DNA of 64,000 bases from Rhizobium leguminosarum (GTDB lineage: Bacteria; Pseudomonadota; Alphaproteobacteria; Rhizobiales; Rhizobiaceae): NCBI RefSeq assembly GCF_017876795.1, contig NZ_JAGIOR010000004.1:186001-250000 (forward strand), written 5' to 3'. Position numbers and translations under genes: made by a program. This document shows positions 28,573-36,530 of the stretch, one piece after another. The notes under the pieces were generated by a model. The model searched no databases and was not told the DNA's origin. It was given only the letters and a program-made list of their open reading frames with translations. Positions within the stretch are counted from its first letter, which is position 1, and the number at the start of each line of letters is the position of its first letter.

Positions 28573-28985
28573 GGCTTCTGCTCGATACGCATGCATTGCT
28601 AGGGTGGCTGAATGACGACGACAGGCTGGGCGGTCGTGTGCGCAGGCTGATTGCCGATCCGGAAAACGATGTGCTTGTGAGCGTTGTCTCCCTTTGGGAA
28701 ATCACGGTGAAGCTGCGAATCGGCAAGCTCGACGCAGACATAGAAGATATCCTTGCGGTCTTGCCGGGTCAGGGGTTTGGTCGGCTCGATATTTCCGATA
28801 AACATCTGATCGAACTCCGAGAGCTTCCGGTCCATCATCGCGATCCCTCCGACCATCTCCTGATGGCCCAGGCTGTCGCGGAAGGAGCGTACTTCGTTTC
28901 GGAGGATCAGAATGTGCCGATTTACGGCATTGCGTTCCTGACCTGTTCGGATGCCTCAGCTTCGCCGATCCCGCCTGAGCAATAG
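28569..28985 (+). CDS. vapC: PIN-domain toxin VapC
   Basis: 138 residues from GTG 28569. Active-site acids are visible: LLLDTHALLGWL (D6), SLWEITVKLRIGKL, HHRDPSDHLLMAQA and YFVSEDQNV. This subgroup pairs with Phd-like antitoxins and cleaves RNA. The stop lies just before the WGR gene on the other strand. Confidence 0.93.
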   Translation: MRLLLDTHALLGWLNDDDRLGGRVRRLIADPENDVLVSVVSLWEITVKLRIGKLDADIEDILAVLPGQGFGRLDISDKHLIELRELPVHHRDPSDHLLMAQAVAEGAYFVSEDQNVPIYGIAFLTCSDASASPIPPEQ

Positions 28986-29050
28986 ATTTGCGGTATTCGT
29001 CCTCAAGCGAGAGCAGGATGTGGGCGCATTCGGCCCGGCCGGACCGGGTT

Positions 29051-29455
29051 CTATTCCGCCTGCGCCGCCAGCTCCATGAAGCCTGCAGAAGCAGTCTTCG
29101 CGCCTTGCGGGGTAACGATCCCTTGCGCGGTGTCTGCTGCACTCTCGTGCCGATAGCCGCGGCATAACTTGCGGCCGGCCACATGTTCACGGGCAGCAGC
29201 AGCTTGCCCGGGCGTGTCGAACAGTTCTACCTTCAGCCGACCCTCGGTTCCGATACGGCCCCAATTGCGTACGAGGGAGCTCCCTCCGAACAGCGTCGGC
29301 TGGATCGACAGACGATAGAAACGCGCCATATTCCGAGACGGGTCGATCCGGTAGAGCAGCGTGATGTCGGCTTGTGCATCCATGAGCGGATCATGCGAAT
29401 TCACGAGTTGGCCGTCCAACGACTTTCCTGAATCGGTCATGGCGGATCGATTCAC
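29051..29455 (-). CDS. WGR-domain protein
   Basis: 134 residues, of which residues 35-100 form a WGR domain (YRIDPSRNMARFYRLSIQPTLFGGSSLVRNWGRIGTEGRLKVELFDTPGQA). WGR domains bind nucleic acids; stand-alone versions are frequent on rhizobial plasmids. Several starts are possible (29455, 29440, 29383) because the N-terminal 30 residues are poorly conserved. Confidence 0.82.
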   Translation of the reverse strand: MNRSAMTDSGKSLDGQLVNSHDPLMDAQADITLLYRIDPSRNMARFYRLSIQPTLFGGSSLVRNWGRIGTEGRLKVELFDTPGQAAAAREHVAGRKLCRGYRHESAADTAQGIVTPQGAKTASAGFMELAAQAE

Positions 29456-29686
29456 GTCGGTGATGCGTCTTGCCGCTCAACGGTCTCTCTAACCGCGCCA
29501 CCAGTGACGATCATCGACGGGAGAGCCGGTGCTGGGGGCGTAGATGGGGATCGTGCAAACGACAGATTGCTGGCGGAGATAGGCGTAGGCGTATCGTATC
29601 AGCGGAATTGCGCCAGAGATCGGCGGTTCCTGGCATCGGATGCGGCCGGATAGCCATAGCGCTGTCTCCCCGACGGTCGCGGTTCA

Positions 29687-29825
29687 GGACCATTCCCGTT
29701 TTCTTGTGTCGCCTTTCTAAGGGACCGGCCGCCATCAACGTCAACCCGCAAGGGGTTCCCCTTCGCTCTCGCTCCGGTGACGCCTGCGGCTCGGCCCCTT
29801 CTTCGGGCGCCATCGGGAATGGTCC
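29687..29825 (+). promoter_or_regulatory. Structured leader C, upstream of the DUF736 gene
   Basis: GGACCATTCCCG at 29687-29698 and CGGGAATGGTCC at 29814-29825 form a perfect 12-bp inverted repeat around 115 bp. Inside, GGTTCCCC (29754) followed about 40 bp later by CTCGGCCCCTT (29790) matches leaders A and B. The end lies 23 bp before the DUF736 start. The stretch 29456-29686 holds no gene I can support. Confidence 0.6.
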
Positions 29826-29848
29826 CGAGCAACCGAAGGAGACATACC

Positions 29849-30172
29849 ATGGCCACCACGATCGCAACCCTTACCGAAAAGACCGACGGCAGCCTCGAAG
29901 GCATCTTCGCAACTATCCGGGTCAACGCCCCGATCGCCATCGTCCCGAACGCCAACAAGGCGAGCGAGGAAGCCCCCGACTACCGCATAATCCACCGCAA
30001 GACCGGCTTCGAAATCGGGGCGGCGTGGAACCGTATCGCCCGCCTGACCGGCGAAGAGTACCTCTCGGTGAAACTGGAGGCGCCGGAGATCGGCGTGATC
30101 TTCGGTAACGTCGCCCAAGCCCCTGGCGGTGAGCCCGGCAAGAAGGTCATCCTCTGGAACAGCCCGGCTTGA
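29849..30172 (+). CDS. DUF736 family protein
   Basis: 107 residues. IATLTEKTDGSLEGIFATIRVNAPIAIVPN, YRIIHRKTGFEIGAAWNRIARLTGEEYLSVKLEAPEIG and IFGNVAQAPGGEPGKKVILWN are the hallmark of DUF736, a small single-domain protein family of alphaproteobacterial plasmids and integrative elements. The ATG at 29849 follows AAGGAGACAT. Biochemical role unknown. Confidence 0.93.
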   Translation: MATTIATLTEKTDGSLEGIFATIRVNAPIAIVPNANKASEEAPDYRIIHRKTGFEIGAAWNRIARLTGEEYLSVKLEAPEIGVIFGNVAQAPGGEPGKKVILWNSPA

Positions 30173-30342
30173 GCTGGATGGCCGGCCCCGGTTTCGGGGC
30201 TGGCCTATCCAGGAAAAATGGAGCCGGCAACGGGCATCGAGCCCGCTGCCGGCTTTTCTGGTGCCATACGGAGAGGGAAGGTCTGCTCAGGCCGTCCTGA
30301 CGGGTGCCATGGCGGCATGCAGGCCTCAAGGACGAGCGGTGC

Positions 30343-30439
30343 CCCCAATTTTGCCTGCGCTCCGGTTCCCTCCGCTTCGACAAAATCGGCTCCCCCACGC
30401 GCCGGCTCCGCCGGTTGCTTCGCAATCCTTGACCCCTCC
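30343..30439 (+). promoter_or_regulatory. Structured leader A, upstream of a 55-codon gene
   Basis: CCCCAATTTT (30343) can pair with AAAATCGG (30382) apart from one A-C mismatch. It is followed by CTCCCCC and two hairpins, CCGGC-TCC-GCCGG (30402-30414) and TTGC-TTC-GCAA (30415-30425), then TCCTTGACCCCTC. Aligned with leader B most of these parts recur with different but still complementary arms. TCCTTG lies 64 bp before the ATG. Confidence 0.65.
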
Positions 30440-30489
30440 ATCCCGCCATGGCCGCGGGCGTCGTCTTTCACAACGTCAAGGAGACGACA

Positions 30490-30657
30490 ATGACCACTTG
30501 CATCGACGAAATCATCGAGTTGCTGGGTGCCGAACTGCGGAACGCCGATCCGGCCGAGCGTCGCCAGATCGAGAACGAGCTCGAACTGGCGCTGGCCGAA
30601 CGCGAAGTGATCTGGGCCGAACAGGACGGCCGCCTCGACGCCGCGCCTCCGTTCTGA
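30490..30657 (+). CDS. Small acidic plasmid protein, function unknown
   Basis: 55 residues (TCIDEIIELLGAELRNADP, ERRQIENELELALAER, WAEQDGR), predicted all-helical and strongly acidic. GGAG lies 7 bases before the ATG and the gene follows structured leader A, which supports real expression. Similar small helical proteins occur next to DUF736 genes on rhizobial plasmids. No function is recognised. Confidence 0.6.
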   Translation: MTTCIDEIIELLGAELRNADPAERRQIENELELALAEREVIWAEQDGRLDAAPPF

Positions 30658-30851
30658 CGGAGGCTTCTTGCCGCAGTCCCGAGCCTGCCCGGCCGGATCG
30701 ACCGGCCGCCAGGCTGTCAGGGATGTCATCCCTCGACACTCCCGCCGGCTCACGCCGGATACGGTCGCGTCCCCTCCGGGCCGCGGGTCTCTTCTCTTCT
30801 TCCGTCCTATTTTACTCCAGCAATCCGGCGTCCAGGACGGCGCGGTCTCCC

Positions 30852-30942
30852 CCCAATTTTCCCGCTGCTGCGTTTAAGACTTCGCTCTGAAAAAATCGGT
30901 TCCCCCGCTTGCGAGCCGCGTTCCGCGGTCCTTGGCCCCTCT
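30852..30942 (+). promoter_or_regulatory. Structured leader B, upstream of a 159-codon gene
   Basis: CCCCAATTTT (starting about 30851) and AAAATCGG (30892) pair as in leader A with the same A-C mismatch. Then come GGTTCCCCC, a small CGC-TT-GCG hairpin (30906), CCGCG-TTC-CGCGG (30916-30928) and TCCTTGGCCCCTC. TCCTTG lies 61 bp before the ATG at 30990. The gap 30658-30851 contains no other supportable gene. Confidence 0.65.
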
Positions 30943-30989
30943 TTGCAACAGAGTGGCCGATCTCCTTCATCAACGAAGGAGATCAGATC

Positions 30990-31469
30990 ATGACACCCGA
31001 TCACAACCTCATGCTCTACACCAGGCTTGCCGGCTTCCGGCTCGTCGTCCTCGCAAACCGCTTCGGCTGCGACAGTGATTTCTCGCGCGAGCTTCACGAC
31101 CGCCTGGTCGAAGGGCTCGAGGCGGCAATCGCGCGGGTTCAGATCATCATGGAATTGGAACGAAACGTTTTCGCCGGCGAAGACGAGTTTGCTGCATATC
31201 AGCTGGAAGGGGAGGCCGAGATATTCGGGCGCTTCACCATCAATTTGCTGGACGAGCTTGAAATCGATTACGACACGCACGAATACCGCATCAACTACGG
31301 CGGCTGGATCAGCGCGATGACGGCGGATGATAATGGGGTCGAGGTCAACTTTCCGGAACTGGTTGCGTTGACCGACAACGAGCTCGGCCAGCTGGCGCCG
31401 ATCGTAAGTGAAATCACGATGAAAACCGGAATTCCGGTTCATGCGGCCCGCGCCACTTATGCTTCCTAG
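30990..31469 (+). CDS. Hypothetical plasmid protein behind leader B
   Basis: 159 residues, not recognised. The N-terminal half (MLYTRLAGFRLVVLANRFGCDSDFSRELHDRLVEGLEAAIARVQIIMELE) is helical; the C-terminal half is acidic (LLDELEIDYDTHEYRINYGGWISAMTADDNGVEVNFPELVAL). GAAGGAGAT precedes the ATG. The protein has no signal peptide or membrane segment. Confidence 0.65.
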   Translation: MTPDHNLMLYTRLAGFRLVVLANRFGCDSDFSRELHDRLVEGLEAAIARVQIIMELERNVFAGEDEFAAYQLEGEAEIFGRFTINLLDELEIDYDTHEYRINYGGWISAMTADDNGVEVNFPELVALTDNELGQLAPIVSEITMKTGIPVHAARATYAS

Positions 31470-31503
31470 CCGTCGGATCAAGTCTCTCGCAAAAGAGTTA
31501 GCT

Positions 31504-31525
31504 CGAGGCGGCGCTCTTCGCCTCG
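31504..31525. terminator. Stem-loop downstream of the 159-codon gene
   Basis: CGAGGCG (31504-31510) and CGCCTCG (31519-31525) form a 7-bp stem with an 8-base loop shortly after the stop at 31469. There is no T-run, so it is a weak candidate. The rest of 31526-31669 has no supportable gene. Confidence 0.4.
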
Positions 31526-31669
31526 GCATTCCCATCATTGTTGATGCGGCGTAAAAGCGGCAAATCGCCAGACGCGGATTGCGGATGTCCATCGATGATG
31601 GAATTCCTGTATCTTGCAGCAAGAAAAGCTTTTGGAGATGGCTATGTCCCGATCCCGTGGATCCTATTC

Positions 31670-32273
31670 CACCAGCGACCTCAATAAAGACCTCGTATGG
31701 GGCGAATGTCTCCGACACCAACTGTCGTGCGATGCCCGTTATCTCCAGCAAGGTGATGGTGCTTGCCAGCGAACTTGCCTTCAGCATTCCGATGACCTCG
31801 TTCACGTAGGCCGGAAGAGCGATACGGATGGCCAGGGGAAAAACGATCAACCGCATCGCGTGGAGCCGTGACAGGCCAAGCGCTTTGGCCGCCTCGATCT
31901 GCCCCAGCGGGACTGTCTGAATTCCGCCGCGCAGAACCTCCGTGGTGTGAGCGGTGCTATTCAGCGTGAAGGCAATGAATGCGCACCAGAAGGGTTCGCG
32001 CATCACCGTCCAGAGAAAGCTTTGGCGGACAAAAGCAAGCTGGCCGACGCCGTAGTAGATCAGGAAAAGCTGCACCAGCAGCGGCGTGCCGCGAAAGGCA
32101 TAGGTATAGGCCAGCACCGGCGCAGAAGCCCAGGGGTTTGATGACGCACGCAGGAACGCCAGCGGAACCGAGATGGCAAACCCGGCCAAAAGCGAGCCAA
32201 ATGTCAGCGCCAAAGTCAGGGTCAGTCCACGGGGAAGGGTAATCAGCGCTTCCAGCGCAATAGCCACGTTCAT
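31670..32273 (-). pseudogene. Amino-acid ABC permease lacking its C-terminus (HisQ/OccQ type)
   Basis: From ATG 32273 about 200 codons match polar amino-acid permeases: LTLTLALTFGSLLAGFAISVPLAFLR, FRGTPLLVQLFLIYYG, the EAA loop EVLRGGIQTVPLGQIEAAKALGLSRLHAMRLIVFPLAIR and IGMLKASSLASTITLLEITG. Homology ends at FAPYEVFIEVAG near 31670; the last membrane helix is missing. The frame stays open to 30807 but that part runs antisense to the 159-codon gene and looks non-coding. It follows the companion permease and would need it to form the channel. Confidence 0.8.
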
Positions 32274-32277
32274 CGCT

Positions 32278-32943
32278 TCAACCTTTCGCAAAGGGGATCG
32301 AGTAGCGACGCTCGATGAGCTTGAAAGAAAGCAAGGAAAGGCTGGTGAGCATGAGGTAGATCACCGATGCCGCGAGGTAGAAGGGAAGGGGCGCGCGCAA
32401 GGAGCCTGCGCCTACAAAGGCGACGCGCATCACGTCCGTCAGACCGACGACGGAGATGAGGGACGTATCCTTTATCAAGGAGATGCAAAGATTGCAGAAG
32501 GCTGGCAAGGCTATCGGGACCATCTGGGGGATAATGACCAGAAGCCAGATCTGCCACCGCGGCAGCCCGAGCGACATCGCGGCTTCGCTCTGGCCCGGCG
32601 CAATTGCATTGATCGCGCCACGAAATATTTCCGCCGCGTAGGCGCTGAAGACGACGGTCAATGCCGTCACGCCGGCTACAAACGCGTTGATCTCGACATA
32701 GCGGCCGAAAACTGCGCTCAAAAACGCTGTTCCGCCGAAATACATGAGCAGGATGATCAGGAGTTCGGGAACACCTCGGATGATCCCGGTATAAGCTTGC
32801 AGGCTGGTTGCAATGATTTTTCGGCGCGAGTTTCTGAGAATCGCGATAAGCAGACCTAATCCGGTTCCCAGCACGCAGCTCAAGAAAAACACAAAAATCG
32901 TGTTCTTTAGACCGTAGATGAGCTGATCTGTGAATTCGTACAC
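32278..32943 (-). CDS. Amino-acid ABC permease (HisM/OccM type)
   Basis: 221 residues. Membrane segments (IFVFFLSCVLGTGLGLLIAIL; LLIILLMYFGGTAFLSAVFG) and the EAA loop EIFRGAINAIAPGQSEAAMSLGLPRWQIWLLVIIPQ mark a polar amino-acid/opine permease. It looks intact and is the first gene of a unit transcribed away from the LysR gene. Neither the ATPase nor the binding protein is present in this window, so transport from this locus is probably lost. Confidence 0.88.
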   Translation of the reverse strand: MYEFTDQLIYGLKNTIFVFFLSCVLGTGLGLLIAILRNSRRKIIATSLQAYTGIIRGVPELLIILLMYFGGTAFLSAVFGRYVEINAFVAGVTALTVVFSAYAAEIFRGAINAIAPGQSEAAMSLGLPRWQIWLLVIIPQMVPIALPAFCNLCISLIKDTSLISVVGLTDVMRVAFVGAGSLRAPLPFYLAASVIYLMLTSLSLLSFKLIERRYSIPFAKG

Positions 32944-33022
32944 CTTGTGCCTCCTGCGTACCTTAGAAAATTGCCGTTTTCTGCGGTTAATACTTAAATA
33001 TCTAATTCATTGAACTAGCATA

Positions 33023-33037
33023 TCGCCAAATTGGCGA
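33023..33037. promoter_or_regulatory. Perfect palindrome in the LysR/permease divergent promoter
   Basis: TCGCCAA-A-TTGGCGA is a perfect 7-bp dyad with a 1-bp centre, sitting in the AT-rich 245-bp gap between the divergent permease and LysR genes. It is a plausible LysR-family binding site because such regulators bind dyads between divergent genes. No second gene is present in 32944-33188. Confidence 0.55.
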
Positions 33038-33188
33038 ACAATTATATTCGGATAACCTGCGGTGGTTGCTTCATATATACAAAAATAAACTTTGCTTTTT
33101 CGCCGTCAATTTATAAAATAAAGGAAGTTTTGATAAGCGGGGCTTATAGAGCTGGCGCGCTGCCGGCATAAGCCGAGGTACTCGTATC

Positions 33189-34088
33189 GTGGATATTGAC
33201 GGTTCAGGAGTTCGGCTCCGGCAGCTTCAGATCTTGCGGGAGGTCCTTCGTGCGGGCTCGGAGAGGCTTGCAGCGCGGGCGTTGCGGATAACGCAGCCGG
33301 CGGTCAGCCAGAACATCAAGCAGTTGGAGGAGGCGATCGGCTTCGCGCTCTTCCGCCGCGAAAACAACAGATTGATCCCCACCGACAAAGCATGGGAGTT
33401 GCTGCGTACGATCGATGCTGCCTTCGCCGGGTTCGATCGAATAGGGCCGTCAATCGAATTTCTTAAAAACAATGATACGCGGGTGATCGGAATTGCGGCG
33501 CCGAGCGCTTTCTCGTTTGGAACTTTGCCGCTCGTTGTTAAAAAAATCCGGGAGAAAAGCAGCTCTTATACGGTCAAAGTCAAATCGGGCACTTATCAGC
33601 AGATCGCTGACCACGTGCTAAACGGCCGTGCGGATTTCGGTATTTCTCGCTTGCCCCTCGACGATCGCATCTTTGATTGGATACCGATCGGCGCAGCTGC
33701 CAATGTCTGTCTCTTTCCGCCAAATCACCGATTTGCAACGCTGCAGGTTGTCACGGCGGAAGACTTAGCCGGCGAGGCCATTATCGACATCGATCCGCAG
33801 TTTGCTTCTCACCAAATGAGCGTCAACGCACTTCGATATATGGGAAACACGCCCCAGATTATCGTGGAATATGACGCCAACGGTCATGACGTCGGCTATG
33901 TCATGGCAGGAATTGGTGTCTCTGTTACAAATGAGATTATCGCGAGGGAGTATGCTCGTCTCGGTGCCGAATTCCGTCCGTTCGAGCCGGGTGCAATCTA
34001 CCACTACGTCGTTTTTTGGCAAAAGGACCTCCAATTGCGTGAGGGGCTTCGCTACGCCATCGAGCAGGTAGTTGCGGCCAACGCCTAG
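33189..34088 (+). CDS. LysR-family transcriptional regulator
   Basis: 299 residues from GTG 33189. N-terminal winged helix (LRQLQILREVLRAGSERLAARALRITQPAVSQNIKQLEEAIGFALFRR), then a periplasmic-binding-like effector domain (VKSGTYQQIADHVLNGRADFGISRLPL; AGIGVSVTNEIIAREYARLGAEFRPFEPG). By position it should control the divergent amino-acid permeases, as OccR/NocR do for opine transport operons; the inducer is unknown. Confidence 0.92.
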   Translation: MDIDGSGVRLRQLQILREVLRAGSERLAARALRITQPAVSQNIKQLEEAIGFALFRRENNRLIPTDKAWELLRTIDAAFAGFDRIGPSIEFLKNNDTRVIGIAAPSAFSFGTLPLVVKKIREKSSSYTVKVKSGTYQQIADHVLNGRADFGISRLPLDDRIFDWIPIGAAANVCLFPPNHRFATLQVVTAEDLAGEAIIDIDPQFASHQMSVNALRYMGNTPQIIVEYDANGHDVGYVMAGIGVSVTNEIIAREYARLGAEFRPFEPGAIYHYVVFWQKDLQLREGLRYAIEQVVAANA

Positions 34089-34288
34089 AAGATTATCCCA
34101 GCTCAATCGGAACCGCTCCCCCGCACCCCGCCATGAACGGGCCAAGCACTAGTGCAATGTAAGCTTTAGTCTGCGGGTCCGCACGGAGTACGGTGCAGCT
34201 TGCGTTCTTGAATTTCACAATCGTTGATGTCCGCATGTCTTGGCGACAAGTTGCCCCGGTTACAACCCATTCCGCAGGACGATCGGCA
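34089..34288. other. Gap between LysR and the IS; possible 3' fragment of a small gene
   Basis: On the minus strand SNDFGTPSADRPAEWVVTGATC can be read across the IS joint when the IS and one CTAG are removed, continuing to VPIELG at about 34096. No start codon is available upstream of it after the nearest stop, so it is at best a gene fragment. Confidence 0.25.
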
Positions 34289-34633
34289 CTAGCAGGCTGT
34301 TGAAGAAGTCTCGGGTTTGGCTTTGAGGATGGCCTCGTCGCCATTGTGGTAGGTGAAGGTTATCTCGATCGAGCCATCCTCGAGTATCTCAGCATGACCA
34401 TCGCCCGAGACTTCGTCCATCTCGTCAAATCCAGACCAAGTGAAGGAAACTATGGATTGGCCATAGCCGAGATCGAGGCCCGCTTGCATTGCGCCGAAGG
34501 CGATTTCGCCGCGACCGTTTGGGCCGATGGCGATCGCCGCTGGCTCGACTAGGTCGAGATAATCCCGATCCCATAGATCGGCCTCGACGATCCGCCAGCG
34601 ACCAATCAGCCGGCAGTTTGAAGCCGCGCTCAT
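34289..34633 (-). CDS. IS passenger protein of unknown function
   Basis: 114 residues (LIGRWRIVEADLWDRDYLDLVEPAAIAIGPNG, GEIAFGAMQAGLDLGY, SFTWSGFDEMDEVSGDGHAEILEDGSIEITFTYHNGDEAILKAK). It follows the transposase with a 4-bp overlap. The sequence predicts a soluble strand-rich domain. The stop codon TAG is built from the CTAG target sequence at the IS border, so the frame ends exactly at the element edge. Related ORFs occur free-standing in alphaproteobacteria. Confidence 0.75.
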   Translation of the reverse strand: MSAASNCRLIGRWRIVEADLWDRDYLDLVEPAAIAIGPNGRGEIAFGAMQAGLDLGYGQSIVSFTWSGFDEMDEVSGDGHAEILEDGSIEITFTYHNGDEAILKAKPETSSTAC

Positions 34634-35797
34634 GACGACACCGCCATCAGTTTCGGTAACCTCACTAAGTCATAGGCAGCGGCGGCGAAGGTGAAGGCCC
34701 ATCCGACGCGGTCTCGGCCGCGGAACTTCGTCTTGTCCTGCCCCGCGATAGTCTTGATCCAGCCGAACGCCTCCTCGATCCGCTTGCGGATGCGCAGGCT
34801 GATCTTGTAGCCGGAATGGCGCGTCGTGCGCCCATCAATGGCTGAGCTGCGCCCGTTGATGTTCTGCGCCACATGGGGTGTTACCTTCATCGACCGCAAG
34901 TCTTTGACGAAGTCCTTGGTGTCATAGGCCTTGTCGGCACCCAGCGTGATCGCTTGCGGCCGATCGGAAAAGGGTTCAATCATCCCAAGAGCCGCGACCC
35001 GTTCGGCAAATCCGCTCGCCTCCGTCAGGCAAGCGTCGACCAGCAGGCCATGGCGGTTTTCCATCAGCCCATGCCCCATGAAGCAGAGCTTCGCCTCCTT
35101 GCCTTTGCCCTTCCTATAGAGCTTTGCATCCGGGTCGGTCGTTGAAGCATGCGTCTCGTTGGAACGCTTTTCACCATGGAAGTCTGCTTGCGCATTCCGG
35201 CCGCCGCCATCCGATGGCGGTTCGCCTGAGCCGTCCTTCGGCTTAAAGCTCTTCATCGACGCCCAGGCTTCGATCAGCGTGCCATCGACAGAGAAGTGGT
35301 CGGTTGACAGCAGCCGCTTTATCTTGGGCTGAGAAAGGATTGCACCCAGGAACTTCGCAGCGATGTCACCATCGAGCAACCGGTCGCGGTTCTTCGAAAA
35401 CACCGAATGGTCCCAAGCGGGGTCGTCAATGCCGATGTCGACGAACCAGCGGAAAAGAAGGTCGTATTCCAACCGCTCCATCAAAAGCCGCTCAGAGCGG
35501 ATCGAGTAGAAGGCTTGCAAAAGCATGGCTCGAAGAAGCTTTTCAGGCGCGATCGACGGCCGTCCGATCGGTGAATAAAGCGCTGCAAAATCTCGTTCCA
35601 GCAGAACGAGTGCCTCGTTCACGATTTGCCGGATAGCCCGTAGCGGATGATCACGACGAACGCGATCCTCCAAATCGACATAGCTGAAAAGTTCCCCTGT
35701 CTTTGCATCGCTGCCGCGCATCCATCAGCTCCAAATCGCAACAGAGCTAGTGAATCACGACCAAGGCCGATGCGCCAGGACGTTTTTCAACAGCCTG
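34293..35797 (-). mobile_element. Complete IS of the IS5/IS1182-like DDE group with CTAG target duplication
   Basis: CAGGCTGTTGAA at the left end and its exact complement TTCAACAGCCTG at the right end bound a 1505-bp element. Both ends are flanked by CTAG (34289-34292, 35798-35801), which is the palindromic target duplication. Inside are a full-length transposase and a downstream passenger ORF. The intact ends and reading frames suggest recent insertion. Confidence 0.85.
34630..35721 (-). CDS. IS transposase (IS5/IS1182-like, DDE)
   Basis: 363 residues with the N-terminal block LRAIRQIVNEALVLLERDFAALYSPIGRPSIAPEKLLRAMLLQAFYSIRSERLLMERL. DDE residues lie in DHFSVDGTLIEAW, ITLGADKAYDTKDF and RKRIEEAFGWIKTIAG. 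No frameshift is visible, so the enzyme should be active. Confidence 0.93.
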   Translation of the reverse strand: MRGSDAKTGELFSYVDLEDRVRRDHPLRAIRQIVNEALVLLERDFAALYSPIGRPSIAPEKLLRAMLLQAFYSIRSERLLMERLEYDLLFRWFVDIGIDDPAWDHSVFSKNRDRLLDGDIAAKFLGAILSQPKIKRLLSTDHFSVDGTLIEAWASMKSFKPKDGSGEPPSDGGGRNAQADFHGEKRSNETHASTTDPDAKLYRKGKGKEAKLCFMGHGLMENRHGLLVDACLTEASGFAERVAALGMIEPFSDRPQAITLGADKAYDTKDFVKDLRSMKVTPHVAQNINGRSSAIDGRTTRHSGYKISLRIRKRIEEAFGWIKTIAGQDKTKFRGRDRVGWAFTFAAAAYDLVRLPKLMAVSS

Positions 35798-35826
35798 CTA
35801 GGAGTGCCAAAATCATTTGATCGCAG

Positions 35827-36139
35827 TCAATCCAACCAGTTCTCGACCTGCAAAGCGCGCACGCGCAGGAACTCTCCGAGGTTCGCCGTCACAAGAACTG
35901 CTCCCAAGGCGCAGGCATGGGCGGCAATGAACAGGTCATTCGGACCGATAGGTTTGCCGGAGGCCTCGAGTTCCGCCCGGATGACGCCGTACTGGGCGTC
36001 GGCGGCCACATCCAGTGGCGGCACCGGTATGCTGCCAAGGATGGCCTCGATTTGTGCGAGAAGTTTCGCGGATCCTTTCTTGGCGCAACCGTAGCGCAAT
36101 GCAGATGCCGTGATGATGCTGACGCGGGCCAGCGCGCCG
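35827..36139 (-). pseudogene. 5'-truncated vapC (PIN domain)
   Basis: The C-terminal two thirds of a VapC toxin are clear: ITASALRYGCAKKGSAKLLAQIEAIL, GVIRAELEASGKPIGPNDLFIAAHACALGAVLVTANLGEFLRVRALQVENWLD. The N-terminal LDTN motif is missing; at about 36140 the sequence switches to an unrelated gene fragment. Without the first catalytic Asp the product should be inactive. Confidence 0.75.
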
Positions 36140-36149
36140 GCTTCCTGGC

Positions 36150-36482
36150 CTGACCAAGGATTTCCCCGCCGACCACATCATCGAGATCGACACCAAGAAC
36201 ACGCTGCAGGAATCCTACATCCAGATGAACAACGTGCAGGGGCGAATTCCTCCGGGCGTGCCGCTCCTGATCATTGCAATCAACGACCAGGCAACCATGG
36301 GCCTGCTCCAGGCGGTGCGTGCAGCGGGACGCGTCGATCAGGCGATCGCGGTCGGCAATGGTGCTGATGAGGCCGAGGCGCCCGCCACTGATCCGAACCT
36401 GGCGGGGGACTTCGTGCGCAATACAAACACCCGTGGTGTGAAGAGCAGCGGGTGCGTCGCATCTGCGACCCCCGTTGCGTAA
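36150..36482 (+). pseudogene. Internal fragment of a sugar-binding protein gene
   Basis: Reading LTKDFPADHIIEIDTKNTLQESYIQMNNVQG, PLLIIAINDQATMGLLQAVRAAGRVDQAIAVGNGADEAEAPATDP is a piece of a ribose-type periplasmic binding protein (the DxKNTLQES and INDQATxGxLQAVRAAGR blocks). The start and the last quarter are missing; the frame decays after LAGDFVRN. It abuts the vapC fragment back to back, so both are debris of one rearrangement. Confidence 0.7.
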
Positions 36483-36530
36483 ACAGTCAAACTGCTGCAA
36501 ATGTCACCGCACTCAACGTAGGGTGGATTC

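Noticed and set aside
30807..31669. C-terminal extension of the truncated permease
   Set aside because: The open frame runs antisense to the 159-codon gene and leader B and shows no family sequence.
34093..34344. Minus-strand 83-codon frame starting inside the IS
   Set aside because: Its start lies in the IS passenger region in another frame; only a possible old gene fragment remains.
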